Translations under genes and position numbers: made by a program
The notes under the pieces: generated by a model
What the model saw: the letters and a program-made list of their open reading frames with translations, nothing else
Databases searched by the model: none
What the model was told of the DNA's origin: nothing
Shown here: in pieces, positions 1 to 10,258 of the stretch
Layout: the number at the start of each line of letters is the position of its first letter
How positions within the stretch are numbered: the stretch's first letter is position 1
Assembly: GCF_019212185.1 (NCBI RefSeq)
Contig: NZ_CP078138.1
Span: 6,239,501-6,303,500 of the forward strand
Length of the DNA stretch: 64,000 nucleotides
Direction of reading: 5' to 3'
DNA from: Pseudomonas fluorescens
GTDB taxonomy: Bacteria; Pseudomonadota; Gammaproteobacteria; Pseudomonadales; Pseudomonadaceae

Positions 1-1
1 G

Positions 2-1846
2 GTGCTGACCTATGTCCGTGATCAACTGGGCAGCGACTACCTGAACATCTTCGATCTCGACTGGCAGCCCAAGGGCGTGCTTGTCGAGAAACCCGGCTCC
101 GCGCCGGCCCTCAGCGCCGCCGACTGGAAGGACCTCAACGCCTTGGCCCGCCTCAGTGAGCAGGCGCTGGCCGAGCACGGCCTGCCGCAGTTCGAGGGCA
201 GCAATGCCTGGGCGATTGCCGGCAGTCGCACCCAAAGTGGCAAACCGCTGCTGGCCGGTGACCCGCACATTCGTTTCTCGGCCCCGGCAGTTTGGTACGA
301 GGCGCAACTGTCGGCGCCCGGCTTTGAACTGTACGGCCACCACCAGGCGCTGGTGCCGTTCGCCTTCCTCGGCCACAACATGGATTTCGGCTGGAGCCTG
401 ACCATGTTCCAGAACGATGACCTCGACCTGATCGCCGAGAAGGTCAATCCGGACAATGCCAATCAAGTCTGGTATCGCGGGCAATGGGTGGACCTGGTCA
501 GCACCGAGCAGCAGATCGCGGTGAAGGGTCAGGAGCCGGTGAACCTGACCCTGCGTCAGTCGCCCCACGGGCCGATCATCAACGACGTACTGGGCGCCAC
601 CGCCGGCAAGACACCGATTGCCATGTGGTGGGCGTTTCTCGAGACGCAAAACCCGATCCTCGAAGGTTTCTACCAGCTCAACCGCGCCGACACCCTGGCC
701 AAGGCCCGCACCGCCTCCTCCAAGGTCCAGGCACCGGGCCTGAACATCGTCTGGGCCAATGCCAAAGGGGACATCGGCTGGTGGGCCGCCGCGCAATTGC
801 CCAAGCGTCCGGCCGGGGTCAAGCCGGAGTTCATTCTCGACGGCAGCAGCAACCAGGCGGACAAGGACGGTTTCTACCCGTTCAGCGCCAACCCCCAGGA
901 AGAAAACCCGGCACGCGGTTACATCGTTTCCGCCAACTTCCAGCCGCTGTCGCCCACCGGCATGGAGATTCCCGGCTACTACAACCTGGCGGATCGTGGC
1001 CAGAAACTGAACCAGCAGTTGAGCGACAACAGCGTGAAGTGGGACGTCGAAGGCACGCAGAAACTGCAACTGGGCACCACTACCCACTATGGTCCGCGCA
1101 CACTCGCACCGCTGTTACCGGTATTGCGTGAAGTGGTCAGTGATTCCGCGGAGCTGAAACTGCTGGAACAACTGGCGGCGTGGAAAGGTGACTACCCGCT
1201 GGATTCCACCAGCGCCACGTTGTTCAACCAGTTCCTCTACGACCTGGCGTATGGCGCGCTGCACGACGAACTGGGCGACAGCTTCTTCGACACCCTGCTC
1301 TCGACTCGGGTCATCGATGCCGCCCTGCCCCGGCTGGCCGCCAACGCCGACTCACCCTGGTGGAACAACCGCAGCAGCGGCACCGCGCAAACCCGTGCTG
1401 ATGTCGTCAAGGCCGCCTGGAACGCCAGCCTCGCCCACCTCAAGGGCACCCTCGGGACAGACAGCACGCAGTGGCAATGGGGCAAGGCCCACACCCTGAC
1501 TCACGGCCATCCGCTGGGCATGCAAAAGCCGCTGGACCGGATCTTCAACATCGGGCCATTCGAGGCGCCGGGTAGCCATGAAGTGCCGAACAACCTCACC
1601 GCAAAAATCGGCCCGGCACCCTGGCCTGTGACCTACGGCCCTTCAACCCGCCGCATCATCGACTTCGCCGACCCGGCCCATGCCCTGACCATCAACCCGA
1701 TCGGGCAAAGCGGCGTGCCGTTCAACACGCATTATGAGGATCAGGCGGAGGCCTACATCGAAGGGATCTACCATCAGGCGCATTTCAGCGAAGAGGAAGT
1801 GGCCGCCAACACCCGCAGCACCTTGAAGCTGTTGCCGGCCCGCTGA
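2..1846 (+). CDS. Penicillin acylase family protein (AHL acylase-like), 5' end missing
   Basis: Periplasmic N-terminal-nucleophile amidohydrolase that cleaves amide bonds of acylated substrates; relatives include penicillin G acylase and the acyl-homoserine-lactone acylases PvdQ and QuiP. The frame is open to the window edge, so the signal peptide and most of the alpha chain lie upstream. The family signature Gly-Ser-Asn-Ala-Trp is seen with the Ser codon at 200-202; this Ser should become the N-terminal nucleophile of the beta chain after autoproteolysis. About 66 residues before it are alpha chain and spacer, and about 548 after it are the beta chain, a normal size. The substrate cannot be told from sequence. 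The next gene is convergent, 10 bases away. Confidence 0.9.
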   Translation: MLTYVRDQLGSDYLNIFDLDWQPKGVLVEKPGSAPALSAADWKDLNALARLSEQALAEHGLPQFEGSNAWAIAGSRTQSGKPLLAGDPHIRFSAPAVWYEAQLSAPGFELYGHHQALVPFAFLGHNMDFGWSLTMFQNDDLDLIAEKVNPDNANQVWYRGQWVDLVSTEQQIAVKGQEPVNLTLRQSPHGPIINDVLGATAGKTPIAMWWAFLETQNPILEGFYQLNRADTLAKARTASSKVQAPGLNIVWANAKGDIGWWAAAQLPKRPAGVKPEFILDGSSNQADKDGFYPFSANPQEENPARGYIVSANFQPLSPTGMEIPGYYNLADRGQKLNQQLSDNSVKWDVEGTQKLQLGTTTHYGPRTLAPLLPVLREVVSDSAELKLLEQLAAWKGDYPLDSTSATLFNQFLYDLAYGALHDELGDSFFDTLLSTRVIDAALPRLAANADSPWWNNRSSGTAQTRADVVKAAWNASLAHLKGTLGTDSTQWQWGKAHTLTHGHPLGMQKPLDRIFNIGPFEAPGSHEVPNNLTAKIGPAPWPVTYGPSTRRIIDFADPAHALTINPIGQSGVPFNTHYEDQAEAYIEGIYHQAHFSEEEVAANTRSTLKLLPAR

Positions 1847-1856
1847 CACTCGGCAC

Positions 1857-2762
1857 CTACAGGCTCTGGCGCACCCGCCCCGGGGCCTCGCCGTAAGTGT
1901 CCTTGAACTTCTTGCTGAACGCTGCCTGGGATTGATAACCAACCTGGGCGGCGATGTCGTTCAGGCTCAGGCCGGACTGCCCTAAGAGGCTGTACGCCAA
2001 CTCCATGCGCACCTGGGTCAGCAGCACCCAGGGCGAGACCCCGGCAACCCGCACAAAGGCACGCATGAAGGTGGCCCGCGACATCGTCGCAGCGGCGGCC
2101 AGGCTGTCGATGGTCCAGTCGTGCCCGGGATCGGCCAGCATCGCTTGCCAGGCACGGCTCAGGCGCTTGTCCGCGAGCAAGGCCAGGGTGCCGCTCGCCG
2201 GCGATTGCCCGGCCAGGTGCGCGCGCAGAATCAGGGTGAACATCGCCGACGACAGCGCATCGACGAAGAACCGTGCACCCGGCTGATTGCCATCCGCTTC
2301 GCCGCGCAGCAGTGCAATCAGCGCCACCAGTTGTGCATCGACCTGGCTTTCGCGGCTGGAGATCACCAGGTATTCCGGGAGGGCCGAAAACAGCAGGGAC
2401 TGTGGGTTGTAGTGGAAGCTGCCGCAGAGCATATCGACCTCCGGCTCGTCACTGCCCATGCGGTGCATCGGCAGCAGCCCACCAGCGATCACCCGCGGCA
2501 CACTGGGGGCGATCCGCGCACCCTCGCTGCGCAGCAGATGGGTCGAGCCACCAGGCAGCAGCAGCACGTCACCGGCGTTCAGGCGCACCCGCTGCCCGCC
2601 GGACAGTTCAGCGTGGCAGGTGCCCGTCAGGACGATGTGATACGGCGCCAGCCCGCGCCGGTCGGCCGGGTGATCCAGCGCCCAGTCGCCCTGGAACTGA
2701 CAGCGCAGGTCGAGGCTGCCGCGCAGGCTGGCGAGGGCAATCAATTTATCGATCGAGTTCAT
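1857..2762 (-). CDS. AraC family transcriptional regulator
   Basis: One-component DNA-binding regulator. The N-terminal half resembles the cupin-type ligand domain of AraC regulators (Leu-Pro-Gly-Gly-Ser-Thr-His motif near residue 75). The C-terminal 100 residues hold two helix-turn-helix units, the second with the typical Ile-Ala-x-x-Val-Gly-Tyr-x-Ser-Gln-x-x-Phe pattern. I chose the ATG at 2762 (Met-Asn-Ser-Ile-Asp) because the domain begins right after it; the frame stays open upstream to 2840 but that part looks non-coding. It diverges from the gene at 2874 across 111 bases, so it probably controls that gene. The inducer is unknown. Confidence 0.88.
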   Translation of the reverse strand: MNSIDKLIALASLRGSLDLRCQFQGDWALDHPADRRGLAPYHIVLTGTCHAELSGGQRVRLNAGDVLLLPGGSTHLLRSEGARIAPSVPRVIAGGLLPMHRMGSDEPEVDMLCGSFHYNPQSLLFSALPEYLVISSRESQVDAQLVALIALLRGEADGNQPGARFFVDALSSAMFTLILRAHLAGQSPASGTLALLADKRLSRAWQAMLADPGHDWTIDSLAAAATMSRATFMRAFVRVAGVSPWVLLTQVRMELAYSLLGQSGLSLNDIAAQVGYQSQAAFSKKFKDTYGEAPGRVRQSL

Positions 2763-2873
2763 TTGCGACGATTGGATAAATAACTGAGCGGATCGGGCAA
2801 ACGCGCCTGGCCCGGTTGGACAACACTGTATCTGCCGCAACAGTACACCCCAACCTGCTCAGGAGATAACGCA

Positions 2874-3215
2874 ATGTTCAACAATTGGTCCGAACTGCTG
2901 CCCACTATCCAGAAGGCCTTCGGTGGCCTGGGCAAAACCAATCCGAAGATGGTCAAGGCCTATATGGCATTGGGTGAAGCCGCCGAAGAGAACAACGTGC
3001 TGGATGCCAAGACCCGCGAGCTGATTTCCATCGCAGTCGCCATTACCACCCGCTGCGACGGTTGCATCGGCGTGCACACCGATGCCGCGATCAAGGCCGG
3101 CGCGACCCGTGAGGAGATTGCTGCGACCTTGGCCACGGCGATTTCTCTGAATGCCGGTGCAGCGTACGTGTTCTCGCTGCGTGCGCTGGAGGCGCATGAT
3201 GCGTTGAAGGGCTGA
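2874..3215 (+). CDS. Carboxymuconolactone decarboxylase / AhpD-like protein
   Basis: Small all-helical protein of 113 residues from the CMD/AhpD family, whose members act as decarboxylases or peroxidase partners. The Cys-Asp-Gly-Cys-Ile-Gly-Val-His motif at about residues 61-68 is the CxxC plus His pattern of the alkylhydroperoxidase (AhpD-like) subgroup, so a thiol-dependent antioxidant role is more likely than carboxymuconolactone decarboxylation. A good ribosome site (AGGAG, near 2861) precedes the ATG. It is transcribed divergently from an AraC regulator, its likely controller. Confidence 0.85.
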   Translation: MFNNWSELLPTIQKAFGGLGKTNPKMVKAYMALGEAAEENNVLDAKTRELISIAVAITTRCDGCIGVHTDAAIKAGATREEIAATLATAISLNAGAAYVFSLRALEAHDALKG

Positions 3216-3234
3216 TGGACTGATGGAGAATAAT

Positions 3235-3267
3235 TGTGGGAGCGGGCTTGCCCGCTCCCTTTCCCAC
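3235..3267. repeat. REP-type palindrome between convergent genes
   Basis: A 10-bp perfect inverted repeat (GGGAGCGGGC, 2-base loop) at 3238-3259. It is the common Pseudomonas REP core. It lies between the convergent gene ends at 3215 and 3275 and may end transcription from both sides, although no T-tract follows. Confidence 0.75.
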
Positions 3268-3274
3268 TCACCTA

Positions 3275-4156
3275 TCAAACCGCCTGCGGCCGGCGGACTT
3301 CCGGTTGTTTCCAGGAGTCGGCGGCGCTTTCTTCGATGGCTTGCTGAATCGCGCGCTTGCGGTTTTCTTCGGCACGACGGCTGAAGAACCAGACCAGGAA
3401 GGTCACGATCGACACCGCCAGCAGGATCAGGCTGGCCACCGCGTTGATCTCCGGCTTCACGCCCAGGCGCACCGCCGAGAACACTTCCATCGGCAAGGTC
3501 GTCGAGCCCGGGCCCGAGACGAAGCTGGCGAGCACCAGGTCGTCGAGGGACAGAGCGAACGACATCATGCCGCCCGCCGCCAGCGACGGCGCGATCATCG
3601 GGATGGTGATCAGAAAGAACACCTTCCACGGCCGCGCACCGAGGTCCATGGCCGCCTCTTCGATGGACATGTCCAACTCACGCAGACGGGCCGACACCAC
3701 CACCGCAACATAGGCCGCGCAGAACGTAGTGTGGGCGATCCAGATCGTGACCAGGCCACGCTCCTGTGGCCAGCCGATCATTTGCGCCATGGCCACGAAC
3801 AGCAGCAACAGCGACAGACCGGTGATCACTTCCGGCATGACCAAGGGTGCCGTCACCAGGCCGCCGAACAGCGTGCGGCCCTTGAAGTGGGTGATCCGGG
3901 TCAGCACGAACGCTGCCAGGGTCCCCAGCGCCACCGCGGCAATCGCGGTGTAGCAGGCGATTTCCAGCGAGCGCACCACCGAGCCCATCAGTTGGGTGTT
4001 ATCCAGCAGGCCGACGTACCACTTGATCGACCAGCCGCCCCACACCGTCACCAGTTTCGAGGCGTTGAACGAGTAGATCACCAGGATCAGCATCGGCAGG
4101 TAGATAAACAACAGACCCACTACCAGCATCAGGCTGGAGAAACGGAAGCGCTTCAT
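3275..4156 (-). CDS. spuH: Polyamine ABC transporter permease SpuH (PotI-like)
   Basis: Inner-membrane permease of the putrescine/spermidine importer, 293 residues, about six transmembrane segments. The first segment (residues 8-30) is strongly hydrophobic, and the EAA loop typical of binding-protein-dependent permeases is seen as Glu-Ala-Ala-Met-Asp-Leu-Gly-Ala near residue 180. It is the last gene of spuBCDEFGH; its ATG overlaps the spuG stop by 4 bases (ATGA), which points to translational coupling. Pairs with SpuG to form the channel driven by SpuF. Confidence 0.93.
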   Translation of the reverse strand: MKRFRFSSLMLVVGLLFIYLPMLILVIYSFNASKLVTVWGGWSIKWYVGLLDNTQLMGSVVRSLEIACYTAIAAVALGTLAAFVLTRITHFKGRTLFGGLVTAPLVMPEVITGLSLLLLFVAMAQMIGWPQERGLVTIWIAHTTFCAAYVAVVVSARLRELDMSIEEAAMDLGARPWKVFFLITIPMIAPSLAAGGMMSFALSLDDLVLASFVSGPGSTTLPMEVFSAVRLGVKPEINAVASLILLAVSIVTFLVWFFSRRAEENRKRAIQQAIEESAADSWKQPEVRRPQAV

Positions 4157-5073
4157 TCTTTACCCTCCATTTCCTTGGCCTGACTGCGGTTGAACAGGAT
4201 GATCGGCACAATCAGGATCGCCAGCATCACCACTGCCAGGGCGGACGCCACCGGCCAGTCACGGTTGTTGAAGAACTCTTGCCAGAGCACTTTACCGATC
4301 ATCAGGGTTTCCGGACCGCCGAGCAGTTCCGGGATCACGAACTCACCCACTACCGGAATGAACACCAGCATGCAGCCGGCGATGATGCCGTTCTTCGACA
4401 GAGGAATAGTGATTTTCCAGAAGCTGTTGAAGGTGCTGGAACCCAGGTCGGAAGCCGCTTCCAATAGGCTGGTATCGTGCTTCACCAGGTTGGCGTAGAG
4501 CGGCAGGATCATGAACGGCAGGTACGAATAGACCACGCCGATATACACCGCGAGGTTGGTGTTGAGGATCTGCAGCGGCTCGCTGATAAACCCCATGCTC
4601 ATCAGGAAACCGTTGAGCAAGCCGTTGTTGCTGAGGATGCCCATCCACGCATAGACGCGGATCAGGATCGCGGTCCAGGTCGGCATCATGATCAGCAGCA
4701 CCAGCACGGTCTGCATTTCCTTGCGCGCACTGGCGATGGCGTAGGCCATCGGATAACCGATCAACAGGCAAAGGGTGGTGCTGATCAGCGCCATCTTCAA
4801 CGAGCCGAGGTAGGCGGCGATGTACAGCTCATCCTCGCTGAGCAACACGTAGTTGCCGAGGTTGAGCAGCACCTGCAGCTTCTGTTCAACGAAGCTGTAG
4901 ATCTCGGTATACGGCGGAATCGCCACGTCTGCTTCGGCGAAGCTGATCTTCAGGACGATGAAGAACGGCAGCATGAAGAACAGGAACAGCCAGAGGAACG
5001 GAACCCCGATGACCAACTGCCGGCCACCGGGAATTATTCGATTGAGTCGGCGTTTGAGCTTTCGCATGTTCAT
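4153..5073 (-). CDS. spuG: Polyamine ABC transporter permease SpuG (PotH-like)
   Basis: Inner-membrane permease partner of SpuH, 306 residues, with a hydrophobic segment at about residues 20-40 and the EAA-loop pattern (Glu-Ala-Ala-Ser-Asp-Leu-Gly-Ser) near residue 210. I chose the ATG at 5073 because it overlaps the spuF stop (ATGA, 5070-5073), as in the next junction; the frame is open to 5106 but that would overlap spuF without a ribosome site. Transports putrescine/spermidine delivered by SpuD and SpuE. Confidence 0.93.
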   Translation of the reverse strand: MNMRKLKRRLNRIIPGGRQLVIGVPFLWLFLFFMLPFFIVLKISFAEADVAIPPYTEIYSFVEQKLQVLLNLGNYVLLSEDELYIAAYLGSLKMALISTTLCLLIGYPMAYAIASARKEMQTVLVLLIMMPTWTAILIRVYAWMGILSNNGLLNGFLMSMGFISEPLQILNTNLAVYIGVVYSYLPFMILPLYANLVKHDTSLLEAASDLGSSTFNSFWKITIPLSKNGIIAGCMLVFIPVVGEFVIPELLGGPETLMIGKVLWQEFFNNRDWPVASALAVVMLAILIVPIILFNRSQAKEMEGKE

Positions 5074-6212
5074 GAGCGCAGTACCACGCCGCTGTCGTCT
5101 TCCCACCAGACGTAGACCTGGTCACCCCAGGTTGGCCGCTGGCCGCGACGCTCGGCGTTGGCGACGAACGACTGCACCAGCTTGCCGCTCGGCAATTCGA
5201 CGTAGAACACCGAGTGGCCGCCGAGGTAGGCAATATCGTGGACCTTGCCGCTCGACCAGTTGTACTCGCAGGTCGGCATGTCGGCGGTGACCAGCAGCTT
5301 CTCCGGACGAATCGCGTAAGTCACCGACTTGTCCTGGACCGAGGTGCTGATGCCGTGGCCGACGTAGATATTGCGGTCCAGATCCTTGCAGGTGATCAGG
5401 GCGTGGCCCTCGGCGTCGTCCACCACTTCACCTTCGAAGATGTTGACGTTGCCGATGAATTCGCAGACCAGGCGGCTGGTCGGGGTTTCGTAGATGTCGA
5501 TCGGGCTGCCGATCTGCGCGATCCAGCCCAGGTGCATGATCGCGATGCGCTCGGCCATGGTCATGGCCTCTTCCTGGTCGTGGGTCACCATCACGCAGGT
5601 CACGCCAACGCGCTCGATGATCTCAACCAGTTCCAACTGCATCTGCGAGCGCAGTTTCTTGTCGAGGGCACCCATCGGTTCGTCGAGCAGCAGCAGCTTC
5701 GGACGCTTGGCCAGGGAACGGGCCAGGGCCACACGCTGACGCTGGCCGCCGGAAAGCTGGTGCGGCTTGCGCTTGGCGTACTGGCTCATCTGTACCAGCT
5801 TGAGCATCTCCGCCACACGCGCATCGACCTCGGCGGCCGGGATCTTGTCCTGCTTGAGGCCGAAGGCGATGTTCTGCGCCACGGTCATGTGCGGGAACAA
5901 CGCATAGGACTGGAACATCATGTTGATCGGCCGCTCGTACGGCGGCATATCGGTGATGTCTACACCATCGAGGAAGATTCGCCCTTCGGTCGGTCGCTCG
6001 AAACCGGCGAGCATGCGCAGCAAGGTGGATTTGCCCGAACCCGATCCGCCGAGCAAGGCGAAGATTTCGCCTTTCTTGATTTCCAGGGACACGTCGTCCA
6101 CGGCAATCGTCTCGTCGAACTTCTTCGTGACCCGGTCGATTTTGACCAACACCTGTTTCGGTGTCTGGTCGCCCTCGAGGGCTTTCTTATAGGCGCCGGA
6201 GGCAACTGCCAT
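5070..6212 (-). CDS. spuF: Polyamine ABC transporter ATP-binding protein SpuF (PotA/PotG-like)
   Basis: Cytoplasmic ATPase that powers polyamine import, 380 residues. Walker A (GGSGSGKS) is at residues 55-62, the ABC signature LSGGQ at 153-157, and Walker B (LLLLDEP) at 173-179. The last 120 residues form a TOBE-type regulatory domain as in PotG/PotA. The gene follows spuE with a 74-base gap and overlaps spuG by 4 bases. Confidence 0.95.
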   Translation of the reverse strand: MAVASGAYKKALEGDQTPKQVLVKIDRVTKKFDETIAVDDVSLEIKKGEIFALLGGSGSGKSTLLRMLAGFERPTEGRIFLDGVDITDMPPYERPINMMFQSYALFPHMTVAQNIAFGLKQDKIPAAEVDARVAEMLKLVQMSQYAKRKPHQLSGGQRQRVALARSLAKRPKLLLLDEPMGALDKKLRSQMQLELVEIIERVGVTCVMVTHDQEEAMTMAERIAIMHLGWIAQIGSPIDIYETPTSRLVCEFIGNVNIFEGEVVDDAEGHALITCKDLDRNIYVGHGISTSVQDKSVTYAIRPEKLLVTADMPTCEYNWSSGKVHDIAYLGGHSVFYVELPSGKLVQSFVANAERRGQRPTWGDQVYVWWEDDSGVVLRS

Positions 6213-6286
6213 TTACGAAACTCCCAAAACAAAAGAGTGCAGTTCGCTCAAGGTGAGCCAACCTTGGATAGTTTGAGCCTTTGTCA

Positions 6287-7561
<1,275 letters not shown>

Positions 7562-8674
7562 TTATTTACCCGATTTGATCTTGGTCCAGCTGCGAGTCAG
7601 GATCCGCTGGGTCGCGGCCGGCAGGTCGGCAATCGCGTACAGCTTGGCCAGCACGTCTGCCGGTGGGTAAACGCCCGGGTCACTGGTGATGTCTTTATCA
7701 ACCAGTGGGGTTGCAGCGGCGTTACCGTTCGGGAAGCGTACGGCGTTGGTGATTTCCGCCATGATTTCCGGCTTCTGCAGGAAGGTCATGAACTTGTAGG
7801 CGCCTTCGACGTTTTCGGCATCTTTAGGGATGGCGACCATGTCGTAGAAGCTACCTGCACCTTCTTTGGGAATGTTGTAGCTGACCTTGACCTTGTCACC
7901 GGCTTCGGCGGCGCGAGTCTTGGCCTGATAGATGTCACCCGAGTAGCCGATCGCCACGCAGATGTTGCCGTTGGCCAGGTCGGAAATGTACTTGGAGGAG
8001 TGGAAGTAACCGATCGAAGGACGAACTTTGAGGAACAGTGCCTCGGCCTCGGCCAGTTGTTTCTTGTCCTGGCTGTCGGTCGGGTAGCCCAGGTAGTGCA
8101 GGGCCACCGGAATCATCTCGGTTGGCGAATCCAGCACGCTGATGCCACAGGATTTCAGCTTGGCGGCGTTTTCCGGTTTGAAGATCAGGTCCCAGGAATT
8201 GGTCGGTGCATCCGGACCCAGCGCGGCCTTGACCTTCTCGGCGTTGAAGCCGATGCCGATCGAGCCCCACATGTACGGGAAGGCGTGCTCGTTACCCGGG
8301 TCGCTGACCGAGACGGCCTTGAGCAGATCGGTGTTCAGGTTCTTCCAGTTCGGCAGCTTGGACTTGTCCAGCTTCTGGTAGACGCCGGCCTTGATCTGCT
8401 TGGCCAGGAAGTTGTTCGAAGGCACCACGATGTCGTAACCGGACTTGCCGGCCAGCAACTTGGCTTCGAGGGTTTCGTTACTGTCGAAGACGTCGTAGAC
8501 CACCTTGATGCCCGACTCGTCTTCAAACTTCTTGATGGTGTCCGGCGCGATGTAATCGGACCAGTTGTACACGTGCAAGACTTTGTCATCTGCCTGAACC
8601 GCGCCCGCCATGATGCCCATCAGGGACATGGCAAGGAGTGTCTTGCCGGCGAGCTTTTTACCGAGTGCCTTCAT
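7562..8674 (-). CDS. spuD: Putrescine-type periplasmic binding protein SpuD (PotF family)
   Basis: Periplasmic binding protein, 370 residues, paralogue of the neighbouring SpuE. The signal peptide (Met-Lys-Ala-Leu-Gly-Lys-Lys, then a hydrophobic stretch ending Val-Gln-Ala) sets the start at 8674, supported by GGAG upstream; the longer frame to 8764 is rejected. The [10 protein letters not shown] pocket motif follows cleavage. By gene order it matches P. aeruginosa SpuD, which prefers putrescine. Confidence 0.93.
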   Translation of the reverse strand: MKALGKKLAGKTLLAMSLMGIMAGAVQADDKVLHVYNWSDYIAPDTIKKFEDESGIKVVYDVFDSNETLEAKLLAGKSGYDIVVPSNNFLAKQIKAGVYQKLDKSKLPNWKNLNTDLLKAVSVSDPGNEHAFPYMWGSIGIGFNAEKVKAALGPDAPTNSWDLIFKPENAAKLKSCGISVLDSPTEMIPVALHYLGYPTDSQDKKQLAEAEALFLKVRPSIGYFHSSKYISDLANGNICVAIGYSGDIYQAKTRAAEAGDKVKVSYNIPKEGAGSFYDMVAIPKDAENVEGAYKFMTFLQKPEIMAEITNAVRFPNGNAAATPLVDKDITSDPGVYPPADVLAKLYAIADLPAATQRILTRSWTKIKSGK

Positions 8675-8843
8675 GCGTAATGCTCCAAATTTTTGCTTTT
8701 TTGAACCACCTGTTCCGCGCCGAACCCGGGCATTTGGAACGGTGGCTAGTCTGGCAACATCCATGGCGGTCTTTCAAGGAAAGGCCAAGCTTTCTGACCG
8801 CTCTGAGCGAAAGTTCATACAACTCCCGCTCAGAGCCTAGCAC

Positions 8844-10205
8844 TTAGCCCTGCAACACACTCAGGGTCAGGTCCAGGCACTTGCGTGCCTTGCTCACCAG
8901 CTCATCGATTTCCGCCTTGGTAATCACCAGTGGCGGCGCGATGATCATGGTGTCGCCAACCGCGCGCATGATCAGCCCGTTGTCGAAGCAGAACTGCCGG
9001 CAGATCATGCCTACACCCTTGCCTTCGTAACGTTTACGCGTGGCTTTGTCCTGAACCAGTTCGATAGCGCCCAGCAACCCTACCCCGCGAACTTCACCCA
9101 CCAATGGATGATCGTTGAGTTCACGCAGACGCTTTTGCAAATACGGTGCCGTTTCTTCCTGGACGCGCTCGATAATCTTCTCTTCGCGCATGATGCGGAT
9201 GTTTTCCAGGGCAACAGCCGCCGCTACCGGGTGACCGGAGTAGGTGAATCCGTGGTTGAAATCGCCGCCTTCGTTCAGCACTTCGACCACCGAATCGCGC
9301 ACGATCAGACCACCCATCGGGATGTAGCCGGAAGTCAGGCCCTTGGCGATGGTCATCATGTCGGGCTTGAGGTCGTAGAAATCGCTGCCGAACCACTCGC
9401 CGGTACGGCCGAAACCGCAAATCACTTCATCGGCGACGAACAGGATGTCGTACTTGGCGAGGATTTCCTTGATGCGCGGCCAGTAGCTTTCTGGCGGCAC
9501 GATCACGCCGCCGGCGCCCTGGATCGGCTCGGCAATGAAGGCGCCGACGTTGTCGACACCGACTTCGAGAATCTTTTCTTCCAACTGGTTGGCAGCCCAG
9601 ATCCCGAATTCTTCCGGGGTCATGTCGCCGCCTTCACCGAACCAGTACGGCTGCGGAATGTGCACGATGCCGGGGATCGGCAAGTCGCCCTGTTCGTGCA
9701 TGTAGGTCATGCCGCCCAGGCTGGCGCCGGCCACGGTCGAACCGTGGTAGCCGTTCTTGCGGCTGATAATGACTTTCTTGTTTGGCTGACCTTTGATCGC
9801 CCAGTAGTGGCGAACCATGCGCAGCATGGTGTCATTGCCTTCGGAGCCGGAACCGGTGAAGAACACGTGGTTCATGCCTGCTGGCGCGATATCGGAAATT
9901 GCCTTGGCCAGTTCGAGGACGGGCGGGTGAGCGGTCTGGAAAAACAGGTTGTAGTACGGCAACTCGCGCATCTGCTTGCTGGCAGCCTCGGCCAACTCGT
10001 CGCGGCCGTAACCGATGGCCACGCACCACAGGCCGGCCATGCCGTCGAGGATCTGATTGCCTTCGCTGTCCCACAGGTAAACGCCCTTGGCGCTGGTGAT
10101 GACGCGCGGGCCTTTTTCCTTCAATTGCTTGAAGTCACTGAAGGGGGCCAGGTGGTGTTCGGCGCTCAGGTTCTGCCATTCACGGGTTTGCGGGTTGTTG
10201 CTCAT
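8844..10205 (-). CDS. spuC: Putrescine/polyamine:pyruvate aminotransferase SpuC
   Basis: PLP-dependent class III aminotransferase, 453 residues, that transfers the amino group of putrescine or other diamines to pyruvate. The PLP lysine lies in Met-Thr-Ile-Ala-Lys-Gly-Leu-Thr-Ser-Gly, and the preceding Val-Ala-Asp-Glu-Val-Ile-Cys-Gly-Phe-Gly holds the cofactor-ring Asp. It starts at 10205 (Met-Ser-Asn-Asn) with a good ribosome site. It lies between spuB and spuD; a 169-base gap to spuD may hold a second promoter. Confidence 0.93.
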   Translation of the reverse strand: MSNNPQTREWQNLSAEHHLAPFSDFKQLKEKGPRVITSAKGVYLWDSEGNQILDGMAGLWCVAIGYGRDELAEAASKQMRELPYYNLFFQTAHPPVLELAKAISDIAPAGMNHVFFTGSGSEGNDTMLRMVRHYWAIKGQPNKKVIISRKNGYHGSTVAGASLGGMTYMHEQGDLPIPGIVHIPQPYWFGEGGDMTPEEFGIWAANQLEEKILEVGVDNVGAFIAEPIQGAGGVIVPPESYWPRIKEILAKYDILFVADEVICGFGRTGEWFGSDFYDLKPDMMTIAKGLTSGYIPMGGLIVRDSVVEVLNEGGDFNHGFTYSGHPVAAAVALENIRIMREEKIIERVQEETAPYLQKRLRELNDHPLVGEVRGVGLLGAIELVQDKATRKRYEGKGVGMICRQFCFDNGLIMRAVGDTMIIAPPLVITKAEIDELVSKARKCLDLTLSVLQG

Positions 10206-10258
10206 AAAGCTCTCCTAGTGAGGTTGGAGTGCGGCTTTTGAGGGCCGCACCCGGCGTG